The notes: generated by a model from the sequence alone, not told the origin. 64,000 bases of DNA from Natrialba aegyptia DSM 13077 (GCF_000337535.1 NZ_AOIP01000032.1:1-64000); one strand, 5' to 3'; positions 17,694-27,127 are shown, numbered from the stretch's first letter. Numbers and translations are program-made.

Positions 17694-18557
17694 GTGGCCG
17701 GACACAGGGACCCGCTCGACGAACTCGTCGTTCCCGACGGGACGGAAGCCAAGGAAGTCGCCCTCGAAACCGATGGAGACGTACTGATCGGCAGTCGCTC
17801 GACCATCGAGTTCGGCGTGCGCGGTCGGAACGTCCTCGCCGGCGAGAGCGTCTCCGTCGACGGCGAGATCGAAGCCGAAGGCGACTGTCGCCTCGACATG
17901 TGGTGTGACGTTGCGGAGAACGTCCTCGTCGGCCAAGACGCCTATATCGGCGAGCGAGTGCATATCGAAGGCGAACTCAAAGTCGCCGGCGACCTGGACA
18001 TCGGCGACGACGTGGACATCGAAGAGGGATTCGAAGCCAACGGCTGGATCGTCATCCGCAACCCCATGCCGACGATCGTCCTCATGTTCGTCTACCTCAA
18101 ACACCTCCTCTTGATCGGCGAGGAAGACACCGCCCAGCGGCTGATCTCCGAACTCGTCGACGAGGATGCGGACGAAGACGACCCCGACACGGAGCCGCTC
18201 GTCATCCCCGGGAACGCAACGGTCGGCGACGACGCCTGGCGCGTCTCGACGCCCGCGACGATCGGCGACGACTGTCGGCTCCACGGCAACGTCCGCGCCG
18301 AAACGATCGTCGTCGGGAACGACTGCAATATCTTCGGGAGTCTCCGCGCCCGCGACGACGTAACCGTCGGCGATGGAACGCGCATCCACGGCGACCTGAC
18401 GACGCGAAACGGCGACGTGACGATCACCGACGACGCGCGCATCCTCGGCGACGTGTCGTGTGCCGATCTCGAACTCGGGCCCGGCGCCGAAATCGACGGC
18501 ACGATCCGGGCCGATGGCGAAATTACGATGGCGACGGGCGAGCGCGATCTCGAGTAG
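17694..18557 (+). CDS. polymer-forming cytoskeletal (bactofilin-like) protein
   Basis: 287 residues from the GTG at 17694 (AGHRDPLDELVVPDG); a TTG four codons earlier is possible but sits too close to the TATA-like box. The protein is two right-handed beta-helix stretches made of short turns such as GEGV/GDGV-type steps (for example VLVGQDAYIGERVHIEGEL and TVGDGTRIHGDL), broken by a hydrophobic link WIVIRNPMPTIVLMFVYL and an acidic spacer near residue 165. That is the build of archaeal bactofilin-like proteins, which form filaments or scaffold membrane sites. Partners unknown. Confidence 0.8.
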   Translation: MAGHRDPLDELVVPDGTEAKEVALETDGDVLIGSRSTIEFGVRGRNVLAGESVSVDGEIEAEGDCRLDMWCDVAENVLVGQDAYIGERVHIEGELKVAGDLDIGDDVDIEEGFEANGWIVIRNPMPTIVLMFVYLKHLLLIGEEDTAQRLISELVDEDADEDDPDTEPLVIPGNATVGDDAWRVSTPATIGDDCRLHGNVRAETIVVGNDCNIFGSLRARDDVTVGDGTRIHGDLTTRNGDVTITDDARILGDVSCADLELGPGAEIDGTIRADGEITMATGERDLE

Positions 18558-18628
18558 ATTCCATTGTAGCGCCACCGCTTGCTCGTCCCACCCGAACAAT
18601 CATCGGGCCACAACCTGGATACCAACCC

Positions 18629-19270
18629 GTGTCCCTCATCGTCGAGTTCGAACTGGAAACGCCGATCCTTCGCACCGCAGCGTCGGCGATCGAAACGTTG
18701 CGGATCGAGGAGCTCTACCGGACCGAAACCGGCGAGCCGAAACTGCTCTTCTGGGCGATGGGCGAGGAGTTCGACGCGTTCGAACGCGCACTGGGGGCCG
18801 ACGACAGCGTCGATCGGTTCGCCGAACTCGAGTCGCTGGCCGAGCGACGCCTGTACAGCGTGGTCCTCTCGGAGGAGGCAACCGCGAAGCTCACCTATCC
18901 GGTCGCCGCCGAACACGACATCGGGATTCTGGACATCGTCGTTACAGAAACGACCGTCGTTCGCGCCCGCGTCCCCTCTCGAGAGGCGCTTCGTGCGTAT
19001 CGCGAGGGCTGTCTCGAGCGAGACATCGGCTTTCTCGTCCGGCGAATATACCAGGAACACCGGACTGAAACCGCACAGTACGATCTGACGGCACACCAAC
19101 GTGAGGCCCTCCTTACCGCCCTCGAACGCGGCTACTTCGAGGTCCCGCGGACAATCACCCTCTCGGAGGTCGCCGCCGAGCTCGATATCTCGGATCAGGC
19201 CCTCTCGGCCCGACTCCGACGCGGACAGGCGAATCTGCTCTGGAATACGCTCGCAGATGCCCTCTCTTAA
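18629..19270 (+). CDS. bacterio-opsin activator-type HTH regulator
   Basis: 213 residues from the GTG at 18629 (SLIVEFELETP). The N-terminal 150 residues form the Bat-associated sensor-like domain. The C-terminus is the HTH_10 domain: YDLTAHQREALLTALERGYF, then TLSEVAAELDISDQALSARL as the helix-turn-helix. The family is very expanded in haloarchaea and usually controls nearby or unlinked genes. No input domain such as PAS or GAF is fused. The HalOD1 gene follows after 54 bases in the same direction. Confidence 0.88.
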   Translation: MSLIVEFELETPILRTAASAIETLRIEELYRTETGEPKLLFWAMGEEFDAFERALGADDSVDRFAELESLAERRLYSVVLSEEATAKLTYPVAAEHDIGILDIVVTETTVVRARVPSREALRAYREGCLERDIGFLVRRIYQEHRTETAQYDLTAHQREALLTALERGYFEVPRTITLSEVAAELDISDQALSARLRRGQANLLWNTLADALS

Positions 19271-19324
19271 AAGGTTGGCCAGTCAACGGACGGTCTTTCC
19301 CGGCTCCCGTTCGTTAGTTGATCC

Positions 19325-19669
19325 ATGAACCAGACACCTCACAGCACTCACGCCGATGCGACCCAGCCGGCCACGAATGACGACCGGTTCGTCTACCAGG
19401 CCGACCCTGAACAACCCTTAAGCGTCGCCGTTATCTCCGCAATTGCGAACCAGGACGGCCGCGACATGATGGAAGTCGCGGACGAACTCGATCCCCTCTA
19501 CAACGTGATCGACCCAGCGGCGCTCGATTCTCTGTTCGAACCCGAGCCGGGTAACGCGTCGGCCGGCTCGTCTCCCCTCGACCGTGCGGGCGGCAGCGTA
19601 ACGTTCTCTTACGCCGGCCGCACCGTCACGGTCGATACGACCGGCCGCGTTGAACTCGAAGATACGTAA
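19325..19669 (+). CDS. HalOD1 output-domain protein
   Basis: 114 residues. A disordered polar N-terminus is followed by the haloarchaeal output domain: PLSVAVISAIANQDGRDMMEV, LDPLYNVIDPAALDSLF and the closing strands SVTFSYAGRTVTVD. HalOD1 occurs alone or at the end of haloarchaeal sensor proteins; its molecular role is not settled. It follows the Bat-type regulator and may share its transcript. Confidence 0.85.
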   Translation: MNQTPHSTHADATQPATNDDRFVYQADPEQPLSVAVISAIANQDGRDMMEVADELDPLYNVIDPAALDSLFEPEPGNASAGSSPLDRAGGSVTFSYAGRTVTVDTTGRVELEDT

Positions 19670-19759
19670 CGAGGACCGCCGTTCAGGTTTGGATTGTTTT
19701 CGGTCTGTCGCTTGATTCGCGCTTGCTCTGTCGGTGTTTAGATCTGATTCGCGTTCGGC

Positions 19760-20431
19760 TCAATAGATCAGTTCGTCGTCGTTCTCGACCATGTACAGCG
19801 TCCGTGCGGCGATGTTGACGGCGTGATCGCCGACCCGTTCGAGGTCTCGAATCGTCAACAGGAGACGCGAAACGTCCTGCAGAAGCCGTTCGACCTCGTC
19901 GGGCGAATCGAGTTCACGTTCGATGAGGTCGCGGACGACGATTTCGCTCGCGCGCTCGGCGAAGTGATCGAGGTCGTCGTCGCGTTCTGCCAGTTCGCGG
20001 CAGCCGTCGGTGTCTTCGCTGTCGTAGGCGAGCATCGCGTCTTCGATCATGTCGAGGGTCATCTCGCCCATCTCCTGCACGTCGACATCGGGGAAGAGGT
20101 CGTGTCTGGCGTCGAGGGTGTACTCGCCGAGGTTGACCGCGAGATCGCCGATTCGTTCGAGGTCCGTGATGATCTTGAACGACGCGGCGATAAACCGCAG
20201 ATCGCTGGCGACGGGTTGCTGGAGGGCCAGCAGTTCGATACACTGCTGTTCGAGGTCGAGGTACTGCTGGTTGACCTCGCTGTCGCCTTCGATGACCTCG
20301 CGGGCGAGATCGTTGTCCTTCTGTTCGAGGGCGTCAAGCCCCATCCGAAGGCGTTCCATGACGATCTCGCTCATGTAGAGGATATCCTCGCGAAGCGTTT
20401 CGAGTTTCTCCTGGTAGGATTGGCGGGCCAT
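19760..20431 (-). CDS. phoU: phosphate signalling protein PhoU
   Basis: 223 residues with two PhoU three-helix repeats: the first around DLARE...DSEVNQQYLDLEQQ and ASFKIITDLERIGDLAVNL (about 80-100), the second around ERDDDLDHFAERAS and LTIRDLERVGDHAVNIA (about 190-207). The E/DxxRxxDH-type metal-binding patches are intact. PhoU restrains phosphate uptake through PstSCAB. Here it lies on the same strand as pst but is separated from pstB by an alcohol dehydrogenase gene, an atypical arrangement. ATG at 20429-20431. Confidence 0.92.
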   Translation of the reverse strand: MARQSYQEKLETLREDILYMSEIVMERLRMGLDALEQKDNDLAREVIEGDSEVNQQYLDLEQQCIELLALQQPVASDLRFIAASFKIITDLERIGDLAVNLGEYTLDARHDLFPDVDVQEMGEMTLDMIEDAMLAYDSEDTDGCRELAERDDDLDHFAERASEIVVRDLIERELDSPDEVERLLQDVSRLLLTIRDLERVGDHAVNIAARTLYMVENDDELIY

Positions 20432-20512
20432 ACTGCAGAAAGCACGCTGGTGGTTGATAAAGATTGGTAGCGATGAACTCTCGTCTCGGTTCGTCGCTGC
20501 CTGTTCCTCGCC

Positions 20513-21670
20513 TTAGGGGTGCAACAATACCTTCGTCACGCCCTCCTCCCGCTCGTCGAACCGTTCGTACATCTCGGGGGCATCCTCGAGTTCAACCTCG
20601 TGGGAGACGAGAAAGCCCGGTTCGGCCCGGCCGGAGACGATCATGTCGCGGAGCCGTCGGTTGTAGCGCTTGACCGGGCACTGTCCGGTGCCGAACTGGA
20701 GGCCTTTTTCGAAGGCGATGCCGAGATCGATGTTGAGTAATCCCTGTTCGTCGACCTGCTCGGGCGGGTCGGGTTCCTCCGAGATGTAGAGGCCGACGAT
20801 GCCGATCTTGCCGGTCGCTTCGACCGCCTGAATCAGTTGGTTGATCACGAGCGAGGGGTTCTCGCGTTCGTGATCGTAGGGGTGGTCGCCGTCGCGTTCG
20901 CTGTCGATCGCCTGGTAGCCGACGGCGTCGACGCCCTTGTCTACCGGGCCGCCGTGGGCGTCGACGATGGCCTCGGCTGCATCCGTCTCCTCGAAGTTGA
21001 TCGTCGTCGCGTCGCAGTGGTCCTCGGCCAATTCGAGGCGGCTCTCGACTCGATCGACGACGTAGATTTCAGAGGCACCCTTGAGTTTCGCGCTGTAAGC
21101 AGCCATGAGGCCGACGGGACCAGCGCCGAAGACGGCGACCGATTCGCCGGGCTGGAGGTCGGCGAGTTCGGTGCCGTGCCAGCCGGTGGGGAACACGTCG
21201 GCGAGCATGATGAAGTCCTCTTCGTGGCCCTCCTCGGGTAAGGAGAGGGCGTTGAAGTCGGCGTAGGGGACGCGGACTTTCTCTGCCTGCCCGCCCTGAT
21301 AGGGGCCCATCTTGACGTAGCCGTAGGCGCCGCCGGGCGTCTCCGCGACGGTTTCACAGTAGTTGTAGTTCCCTTCCTCGCAGTTTTCGCAGAACCCGCA
21401 GGCGATATTGAACGGGAGGACGACTCGGTCGCCGGGTTCGAGCGTGTCGACGCCCTCGCCGACCTCGGCGATTTCGCCCATGATCTCGTGGCCGAAGACC
21501 ATCCCCTCGTCGGCGCCGGCCCGTCCCTCGTACATGTGCAGGTCCGAGCCGCAAATCGCGGTCGTCGTCACGTCGAGTATCGCGTCGTTCGGGTGTTCGA
21601 GCGTCGGTTCGTCGATTTCATCGACCGATACGTCGTGGGAGTCGTGGTAGACAACGCCTCTGATTGACAT
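20513..21670 (-). CDS. zinc-dependent alcohol dehydrogenase lying between pstB and phoU
   Basis: 385 residues from the ATG at 21668-21670; the GTG three codons upstream is less likely. Catalytic zinc motifs ICGSDLHMYEG and GHEIMGEIAEVG; structural zinc loop CGFCENCEEGNYNYC; cofactor site VFGAGPVGLMAAYSAKL followed by VDRV. It belongs to the same long-insert MDR branch as the enzyme at 15058-16233 but is clearly divergent from it. Substrate unknown. It sits where pst operons usually run straight into phoU, so it may be read with the phosphate genes. Confidence 0.85.
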   Translation of the reverse strand: MSIRGVVYHDSHDVSVDEIDEPTLEHPNDAILDVTTTAICGSDLHMYEGRAGADEGMVFGHEIMGEIAEVGEGVDTLEPGDRVVLPFNIACGFCENCEEGNYNYCETVAETPGGAYGYVKMGPYQGGQAEKVRVPYADFNALSLPEEGHEEDFIMLADVFPTGWHGTELADLQPGESVAVFGAGPVGLMAAYSAKLKGASEIYVVDRVESRLELAEDHCDATTINFEETDAAEAIVDAHGGPVDKGVDAVGYQAIDSERDGDHPYDHERENPSLVINQLIQAVEATGKIGIVGLYISEEPDPPEQVDEQGLLNIDLGIAFEKGLQFGTGQCPVKRYNRRLRDMIVSGRAEPGFLVSHEVELEDAPEMYERFDEREEGVTKVLLHP

Positions 21671-21767
21671 CGGTGACACCTATTGGCCGCGACTTCGACC
21701 CTGTCCCTAAAGATTCGCGGTGCACGTGCAACTCGGTGACGAACCGACCGCCCGAGCGCTGAACGCT

Positions 21768-21797
21768 GAGCGTGGAGCGGAGAGCGTGGAGCGTGGA
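21768..21797. repeat. three copies of gagcgtgga
   Basis: The 9-mer occurs at 21768, 21782 and 21789 in the pstB downstream region; the last two overlap slightly. Part of a purine-biased, repeat-rich non-coding stretch. Confidence 0.7.
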
Positions 21798-21824
21798 AAA
21801 CCGAGTGCGAATCGGAAAGGGAAC

Positions 21825-21856
21825 GAGAGAGAGAGAGAGAGAGAGAGAGAAAAAAA
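21825..21856. repeat. (GA)13 microsatellite plus A run; T-rich end of the pstB transcript
   Basis: Thirteen GA dinucleotides (21825-21850) lead into a run of A (to 21856). In the minus-strand transcript leaving pstB this reads U6 then (UC)13, a pyrimidine tract about 85 bases past the pstB stop. It could act as an archaeal U-rich terminator. Dinucleotide arrays of this length are rare in prokaryotic genomes and prone to length change. Confidence 0.85.
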
Positions 21857-21891
21857 CGCCGAAGCGAAGCCCAGAACAGCGAACAACCTGT

Positions 21892-21931
21892 CGAAGCGGA
21901 GCGCCACTATACCCTTCCGAAGCGGAGCGCC
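21892..21931. repeat. direct repeat of cgaagcggagcgcc
   Basis: The 14-mer occurs at 21892-21905 and 21918-21931, 26 bases apart, just past the pstB stop codon. Meaning unknown. Confidence 0.75.
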
Positions 21932-21940
21932 GATCGTCGA

Positions 21941-22840
21941 CTACCCGAACTTGCCCGTGATGTAATCCTCGACCCGATCGCTTTCCGGGTTCTCGAAGAT
22001 TTTCGTCGTGTCGTCGAACTCGACGAGGTTTCCTCCGGTGAGGAAGACGGCGGTCTTGTCGGAGATACGCGCCGCCTGCTGCATGTTGTGGGTGACGATA
22101 ATCACCGTGTACTCCTCGGCCAGATCCTCGATCAGATCCTCGATCTTCGAGGTTGCGACGGGGTCGAGCGCCGACGCCGGCTCGTCCATCAGGATGACCT
22201 CGGGGTCGGGCGCGATCGCCCGCGCGATACACAGGCGCTGTTGTTGGCCGCCCGAGAGATCGAGGCCGCTCGAGTCGAGTTGATCCTCGACCTCGTCGAG
22301 CAACGCGGCGCGTTCGAGGGCCGTGTGGACCTTCTCGTCCAAGTTGTCGTCCTGGCCCTGCACCCGGAGCCCGTAGGCGACGTTGTCGTAGATGCTCTTC
22401 GGGAACGGGTTCGGCGACTGGAACACCATGCCGATCCGCCGGCGCAACGCAACCGGGTCGACATCGTCGTCGTAGACGTCCTTTTCGCGGAAGAACAACT
22501 CCCCGTCGACGCGGGCGATATCGATGAGGTCGTTCATGCGGTTGATCGAGCGCAGGAACGTCGATTTCCCACAGCCCGAGGGCCCGATGAGTGCCGTCAC
22601 CTGCTGTTCGGGGATCTCCATCGAAATCCCGTTCAGCGCCTGGTCGTCGCCGTAGTACACGTCCAGATCGCGCGACTCGATGATCGTTCGGTCGGGCACC
22701 GTCGCCGGATCGTCTCGTGAACTCGTCTCGACGCCGATATCGGTTCCGCGGTCCGCGAGACTATCGGTGCCCGGCGTGGGATTGGGCTGCTGGTCGTCAG
22801 TCTGTTCCGTTTCCGAGGACGTCATCTGTTTGTTAGTCAT
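21941..22840 (-). CDS. pstB: phosphate ABC transporter ATP-binding protein
   Basis: 299 residues. Walker [10 protein letters not shown], the PstB-typical INRMNDL, Q loop [18 protein letters not shown], signature LSGGQQQR and Walker [14 protein letters not shown], then switch THNMQQAA. Residues 1-50 are a disordered acidic tail, longer than in bacterial PstB. It powers phosphate import through PstC/PstA. The start codon lies two bases after the pstA stop, so the gene is read within the pstSCAB operon. An alternative ATG five codons in is possible. Confidence 0.96.
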   Translation of the reverse strand: MTNKQMTSSETEQTDDQQPNPTPGTDSLADRGTDIGVETSSRDDPATVPDRTIIESRDLDVYYGDDQALNGISMEIPEQQVTALIGPSGCGKSTFLRSINRMNDLIDIARVDGELFFREKDVYDDDVDPVALRRRIGMVFQSPNPFPKSIYDNVAYGLRVQGQDDNLDEKVHTALERAALLDEVEDQLDSSGLDLSGGQQQRLCIARAIAPDPEVILMDEPASALDPVATSKIEDLIEDLAEEYTVIIVTHNMQQAARISDKTAVFLTGGNLVEFDDTTKIFENPESDRVEDYITGKFG

Positions 22841-22842
22841 TG

Positions 22843-23733
22843 TCAGGTTCGCTGTTGATATCGATTCCGGATGATGATCGCGACCGAGTTGATCGTTAGC
22901 AGGATCACGAGCAGCGTCACGACGCCAGCCGCAACGACGCCGTACTGGAACTCAGTCTGCGGGTACGACGCCCAGTTGTAGATTTGTAAGGGCATGGCGC
23001 TAACCTTGCTGAGAAGGCTGTTCGGGACCCCGAAGACGGTCGTCGGTGCCGCGATCATGATCAGCGGTGCCGTCTCGCCGATTGCGCGACCGAGTGCGAG
23101 GATCGTCCCGGTCATGATCCCGGGCATTGCCCGTGGAAGAACGACGTTCCGGATCGTCTGCCACTTCGTCGCGCCCATCCCGTAGGATGCCTGTCGCTGC
23201 GAGTCGGGGACCGATCGTATCGCTTCCTGTGCCGAGATGATCACGATCGGCAGGATGAGCAAGGCGACGGTAAACGCCGCGGCCAGCACCGACCCGTAGC
23301 CGATGTTAAAGAGCCCCACGAACAGCCCCAGCCCTAACAGACCGTACACAACTGAAGGAACGCCCGCAAGATTGGCGATGTTGAGCTGGATGAACCGCGT
23401 GAGGTAGCCGTCACTGGCGTACTCTTCGAGGTAGATCGCAGCCCCGACACCGAGCGGGAAGGTGACGAGCGCGATCATGATCATGATCGCGATGGAGCCG
23501 ACGAGCGCTGGCAGGAATCCGGCATTGTTCGGGTTCGGATGGGGCGGGTTCGTGAGGAACCCCCAGTCGAGCCAGCCAACCGCGTCGACGGCGACGTTCA
23601 GGAGCAACGCCGCGAGCGAGACGATGCCGATGAGCGTCGCCGCCAGTGCGAGCAGCCGGAACGCCACGTCTTTCGTACGGCTGATCTGGCCAAACCCGGA
23701 GTCGACCGACGCCTCCTGCGTATCGGCAGCCAT
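22843..23733 (-). CDS. pstA: phosphate ABC transporter permease PstA
   Basis: 296 residues with six hydrophobic segments. The permease EAA-type loop is seen at [21 protein letters not shown], and conserved [12 protein letters not shown] and [11 protein letters not shown] follow the family. It forms the membrane channel with PstC. Its ATG shares one base with the pstC stop, which indicates tight coupling in the operon. Confidence 0.95.
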   Translation of the reverse strand: MAADTQEASVDSGFGQISRTKDVAFRLLALAATLIGIVSLAALLLNVAVDAVGWLDWGFLTNPPHPNPNNAGFLPALVGSIAIMIMIALVTFPLGVGAAIYLEEYASDGYLTRFIQLNIANLAGVPSVVYGLLGLGLFVGLFNIGYGSVLAAAFTVALLILPIVIISAQEAIRSVPDSQRQASYGMGATKWQTIRNVVLPRAMPGIMTGTILALGRAIGETAPLIMIAAPTTVFGVPNSLLSKVSAMPLQIYNWASYPQTEFQYGVVAAGVVTLLVILLTINSVAIIIRNRYQQRT

Positions 23734-24656
23734 TAGCGATACACCTCCCGGTAGCGCGAGGCGACGAGTTCACTGACGAGGTTCATGACGAAGGTGATGA
23801 CGAACAGGGTGAGCCCGACTGCAAAGAGGCTCTTGTAAGCGGCTCCCTGACCGACGATGTCGCCGGTTCCGATCTGGACCATGGCAGAAGTCATGGGTTG
23901 GATCGAATCCAGGAACATCCCCGCCGGATCGGTCAGATCGACCATCCGCGGTGTCTGCCCCGCTGCGATCGCGACGATCATCGTTTCGCCGATCGCCCGC
24001 GAGAGAGCGAGGATGAACGACGAGATGATTCCCGAAAGCGCTGCCGGCACGACGACGGATGTCGAGACGGTAAACTTCGTCGCCCCGAGTCCGTAACTGG
24101 CCTGTCGAAGCGAGTCCGGGACTGCGCTCATCGCGTCCTCGCTGATCGAGGACACCATCGGGATGATCATGATTCCCACCATGATCGATGCCGAGAGCGC
24201 GTTGAACGTCGAGAGCGGTAAGATCGTGTCCAGCGCCGGCGTCACGTAGACGAGCGCGAAGTAGCCGTAGACGACCGTCGGCACGCCAGCCAGCACCTCG
24301 AGCGCCGGCTTGAGGTAGGCTCGTCGGCGCTCGGAGGCGTACTCGCTGAGGTAGATCGCGGTCAGCAATCCGATCGGCAGCGCGACCAGCGCCGAGCCGA
24401 GGGTAATGATCAACGTGCCCGAAATCAACGGCAACACGCCGAACGCGACCGGGTCGTTCGTCGGACTCCACCGCGTTCCCGTGAGGAACTCGATCGGCGA
24501 GACGGTCGCGAAGAAATCGATCGCGTCGATGAGAAGCGTCGCGACGATGGCGACGGTGGTCAGGATCGACAGGAGCGCACACAGCATGAAGAGATAGCGA
24601 AATGCCGTGCCGCGCGCGGTTCGGATGCCGTCGTGAGAGAAGTCTGGCTGGCTCAT
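23733..24656 (-). CDS. pstC: phosphate ABC transporter permease PstC
   Basis: 307 residues with six predicted helices, the loop SAVPDSLRQASYGLGATKF, GVPTVVYGYFAL and RAIGETMIVAIAAG, all typical of PstC. The start overlaps the pstS stop by four bases and the end overlaps pstA by one, so pstS-C-A-B is a single coupled unit. Confidence 0.95.
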   Translation of the reverse strand: MSQPDFSHDGIRTARGTAFRYLFMLCALLSILTTVAIVATLLIDAIDFFATVSPIEFLTGTRWSPTNDPVAFGVLPLISGTLIITLGSALVALPIGLLTAIYLSEYASERRRAYLKPALEVLAGVPTVVYGYFALVYVTPALDTILPLSTFNALSASIMVGIMIIPMVSSISEDAMSAVPDSLRQASYGLGATKFTVSTSVVVPAALSGIISSFILALSRAIGETMIVAIAAGQTPRMVDLTDPAGMFLDSIQPMTSAMVQIGTGDIVGQGAAYKSLFAVGLTLFVITFVMNLVSELVASRYREVYR

Positions 24657-25627
24657 TCGGTCACCTCGGCGATCGCCTCGTCGAGTTTCGATACGTTTTC
24701 ATCGCGTTGATCCTCGGTGATCGGGACGTACCCGACTTCGGAGACCAGGTCCGTCGCGGCTCGTTCCATATAGAAGCGAGCGAAGTCGCGGACGGCTGGA
24801 TCTGCGAGCGATTCCTTCGCGACGTAGATGAACAGCGGCCGCGAGAGCGGGGTATACTCACCGGACATCGCCGTCTCGATCGAGGGCTCCACGCAAGCGC
24901 CGTCGTCGTCGATCGAGAGCGCCTTGATCGAGTTCGGATTTTCGCTGTAATACGAGAAGCCGAAGTAGCCCATCGCGTATTCCGATCCCTGCACGCCCTG
25001 TACGATCGTTCGGTCGCGCTCGGTCGCGTGGTAGTCGCTTCGGTGGTTTTCCTCCTCGCCGATGATTGCCTCGTTGAAGTAATCGAACGTGCCGGAGGTC
25101 GTCGCAGCGCCGTACAGTTCGAACTCCTCGTCGGGCCAGTCTTCGTTGATATCGCTCCAGCGCTCGGCTCCACCGGCGCGCCAGATATCGTGGAGTTCGT
25201 CGACGGTAAGACAATCGACCCAGTCGGCCTCGGGATTGACGACGACCGTCAACGCGTCCGTCGCGACCTGGAACTCGATCGGCGTAATATCGTTCTCTCC
25301 ACACTGTTCGATTTCGGCGTCGGCGATCGCCCGACTCGCGTTGTTAATGTCGGTCCGTCCCGCACAGAAGAAGTTCCCGAACCCGCCGCCGGTCCCGGTT
25401 TTACTGAGCGAGAGGTTGACGGTCGGGTTTTCCTCGGAGAATGCGGAAGCGATCGCCTCGGTCACGGGAAACACGGTACTGCTTCCCGCGATATTCACTT
25501 GATTGCCCTCTTCGGCGAAGACACCGGCACAACCGGCCATTCCGCCGGAGAGAGCAACACTTGCCGCGGCGAGAAAATCACGCCGACCGAGTCCGGTCGG
25601 CAAGGACGCCGTGGTATCTCTCGACAT
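24653..25627 (-). CDS. pstS: phosphate-binding lipoprotein PstS (Tat-exported)
   Basis: 324 residues from the ATG at 25625-25627; the GTG one codon earlier is less likely. Twin-arginine signal GRRDFLAAASVALSGGMAGC ends in a lipobox cysteine, so the protein is exported folded and lipid-anchored. Phosphate-site motifs: IAGSSTVFPVTEA, LSKTGTGGGFGNF, RTDINNASRA and TTSGTFDYF. It captures phosphate outside the cell for PstCAB. A TATA-like box on the minus strand near 25645-25657 fits a leaderless start at 25627. Confidence 0.95.
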   Translation of the reverse strand: MSRDTTASLPTGLGRRDFLAAASVALSGGMAGCAGVFAEEGNQVNIAGSSTVFPVTEAIASAFSEENPTVNLSLSKTGTGGGFGNFFCAGRTDINNASRAIADAEIEQCGENDITPIEFQVATDALTVVVNPEADWVDCLTVDELHDIWRAGGAERWSDINEDWPDEEFELYGAATTSGTFDYFNEAIIGEEENHRSDYHATERDRTIVQGVQGSEYAMGYFGFSYYSENPNSIKALSIDDDGACVEPSIETAMSGEYTPLSRPLFIYVAKESLADPAVRDFARFYMERAATDLVSEVGYVPITEDQRDENVSKLDEAIAEVTE

Positions 25628-26020
25628 CACTGAAGACTCGCCAGCACCTAAATAAGTACTCTACTATGATGGCTATATATCTATATATAATATCCATCCT
25701 GAGTTTCCGCAATGAGCTAGATAGCCAGTCTAGTCGTCACCCCCGCCATGCGCCTGGATGACGAACGATTACGAAGTCGTTACGAATCAGTAGTCTCCAC
25801 GTAGCTTTGAACGTCTATACTGTATTGCTGTCGTCTCGCATACAGACGGAACGGTTCCGGAGTGATCCTCAGTTATATGTATTCAGCCACACTATTCGTT
25901 CTGATGGCCATCGTCATCGGTGAATAGTGCGTTTCTGGTCCCAACACGCCCGTTTTATAGTTGGCATTGATCTCTATAGATAGCAGAGTATTTATATTCG
26001 AACGCTCAAACACCTCCGGT
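25628..26020. promoter_or_regulatory. divergent control region of pstS and the AbrB-PhoU gene
   Basis: 393 AT-rich bases without a gene. pstS side: a TATA-like actt attta word near 25645-25657, and a denser tatatatc block at 25670-25695 that could serve a second promoter. AbrB-PhoU side: tttatatt at about 25990-25997, close to 27 bases before its ATG at 26021. In between, ACGAA occurs at 25761, 25771 and 25782, i.e. at 10- and 11-base steps. Two-promoter control with a phosphate box is known for a Halobacterium pst operon; whether these ACGAA words play that part is inference. Confidence 0.6.
25761..25786. repeat. helically phased ACGAA repeats, candidate operator
   Basis: ACGAA at 25761-25765, 25771-25775 and 25782-25786; the last two sit in the longer word TTACGAA, 11 bases apart. 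Same-face spacing between two divergent phosphate genes is what a regulator site would look like. No protein assigned. Confidence 0.4.
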
Positions 26021-27016
26021 ATGGAAACGCGGAAGGTTCAGGTGACCGGCGGGTCGACGTACACCGTCTCACTGCCCAAGACGTGGGCGACCGAAAACGA
26101 TGTCGAGGCCGGAACGACAGTCGAGTTCTATCCCGAGGACGATGCGCTCTTGCTCACGCCGGCGAGCGACACCGAGCGCCAGGAAGGAACGCTCGACGTC
26201 TCCGATCTCGAAGGCGAACGCCTGACCAGGGCCGTGATGACCATGTACGTCAGCGGGTTCGACCTCATCCGGCTCGAGGCGACCCGGATCACGACCGACC
26301 AGCGGCGGGCGATTCGGAACGCCACGCAGAGCCTCGTCGGCGTCGAAGTTTTAGAGGAGACGAACGACAGCGTCGTCATCCAGGATCTGCTCGACTCCGC
26401 CGAACTCTCGATCGTCAACGCCGTCTCGCGCATGCGCCTGATCGCGAGTTCGATGCTCGCGGATGCGATCACCGCCCTCGTCGAGAACGACGACGACATC
26501 GCACTCGACGTGATCCAGCGCGACGACGACGTCGACCGACTCTGGCTCGTCGTCTCGCGCATCTTCCGGGCGACGCTTCGCTCCCCGCGCGCCGCGGAAG
26601 AACTCGGCGTACCCCGCGAGGACTGTTTCGACTACCACTCGAGCGCGCGCCAACTCGAGCGCATCGCCGACCACGCCACCAAGATCAGCAATCTCGCGCT
26701 CAAACTCCAGGAGATTCCGGAATCGGTCGCCGAGGCGGTCGTTGCGCTTCACAAGGACGCTGCCGACGTCTTAGAGAAGTCGATGGACGCGCTGGTCGCC
26801 GACGACTCCGAAGAAGCGAATCGGCTGGGACACGCCGCCCGCCAGGCCGTCGTCGAAATCGACGAACATACCCGAACGATCGACGACATGCTCCGTGAAC
26901 TCGATCCCGTCCAGGCCCAGTCGCTCGGGCTGATCGTCGACTCGCTTTCGCGAAGCGCAGACTACGGTGGGAACATCGCCGAGACGGCGTTGCAGAAGGC
27001 GGCTCCGCGGCCCTAA
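26021..27016 (+). CDS. AbrB-PhoU domain regulator, divergent from pst
   Basis: 331 residues from the ATG at 26021, supported by a TATA-like box at the right distance. Residues 1-50 are a SpoVT/AbrB swapped-hairpin DNA-binding domain (RKVQVTGGSTYTVSLPKTWA). The rest holds two PhoU helical repeats, with DDDVDRLWLVVSRIF in the first and QLERIADHATKISNLAL and SADYGGNIAETAL as metal-site segments. Known in archaea as a PhoU-like protein fused to a DNA-binding domain; its position suggests it senses or relays phosphate status to pst. The exact target is unproven. Confidence 0.88.
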   Translation: METRKVQVTGGSTYTVSLPKTWATENDVEAGTTVEFYPEDDALLLTPASDTERQEGTLDVSDLEGERLTRAVMTMYVSGFDLIRLEATRITTDQRRAIRNATQSLVGVEVLEETNDSVVIQDLLDSAELSIVNAVSRMRLIASSMLADAITALVENDDDIALDVIQRDDDVDRLWLVVSRIFRATLRSPRAAEELGVPREDCFDYHSSARQLERIADHATKISNLALKLQEIPESVAEAVVALHKDAADVLEKSMDALVADDSEEANRLGHAARQAVVEIDEHTRTIDDMLRELDPVQAQSLGLIVDSLSRSADYGGNIAETALQKAAPRP

Positions 27017-27127
27017 TCGTAATCGTAACTCTAACCGGTTCTCCGGGCGCCAGCGTTCGTTCTCCGCACTGTTCCGCCGCGGCGGGTTTGACTCGAATTC
27101 AATTGAAATCCGGTGTGCAATCCACGA

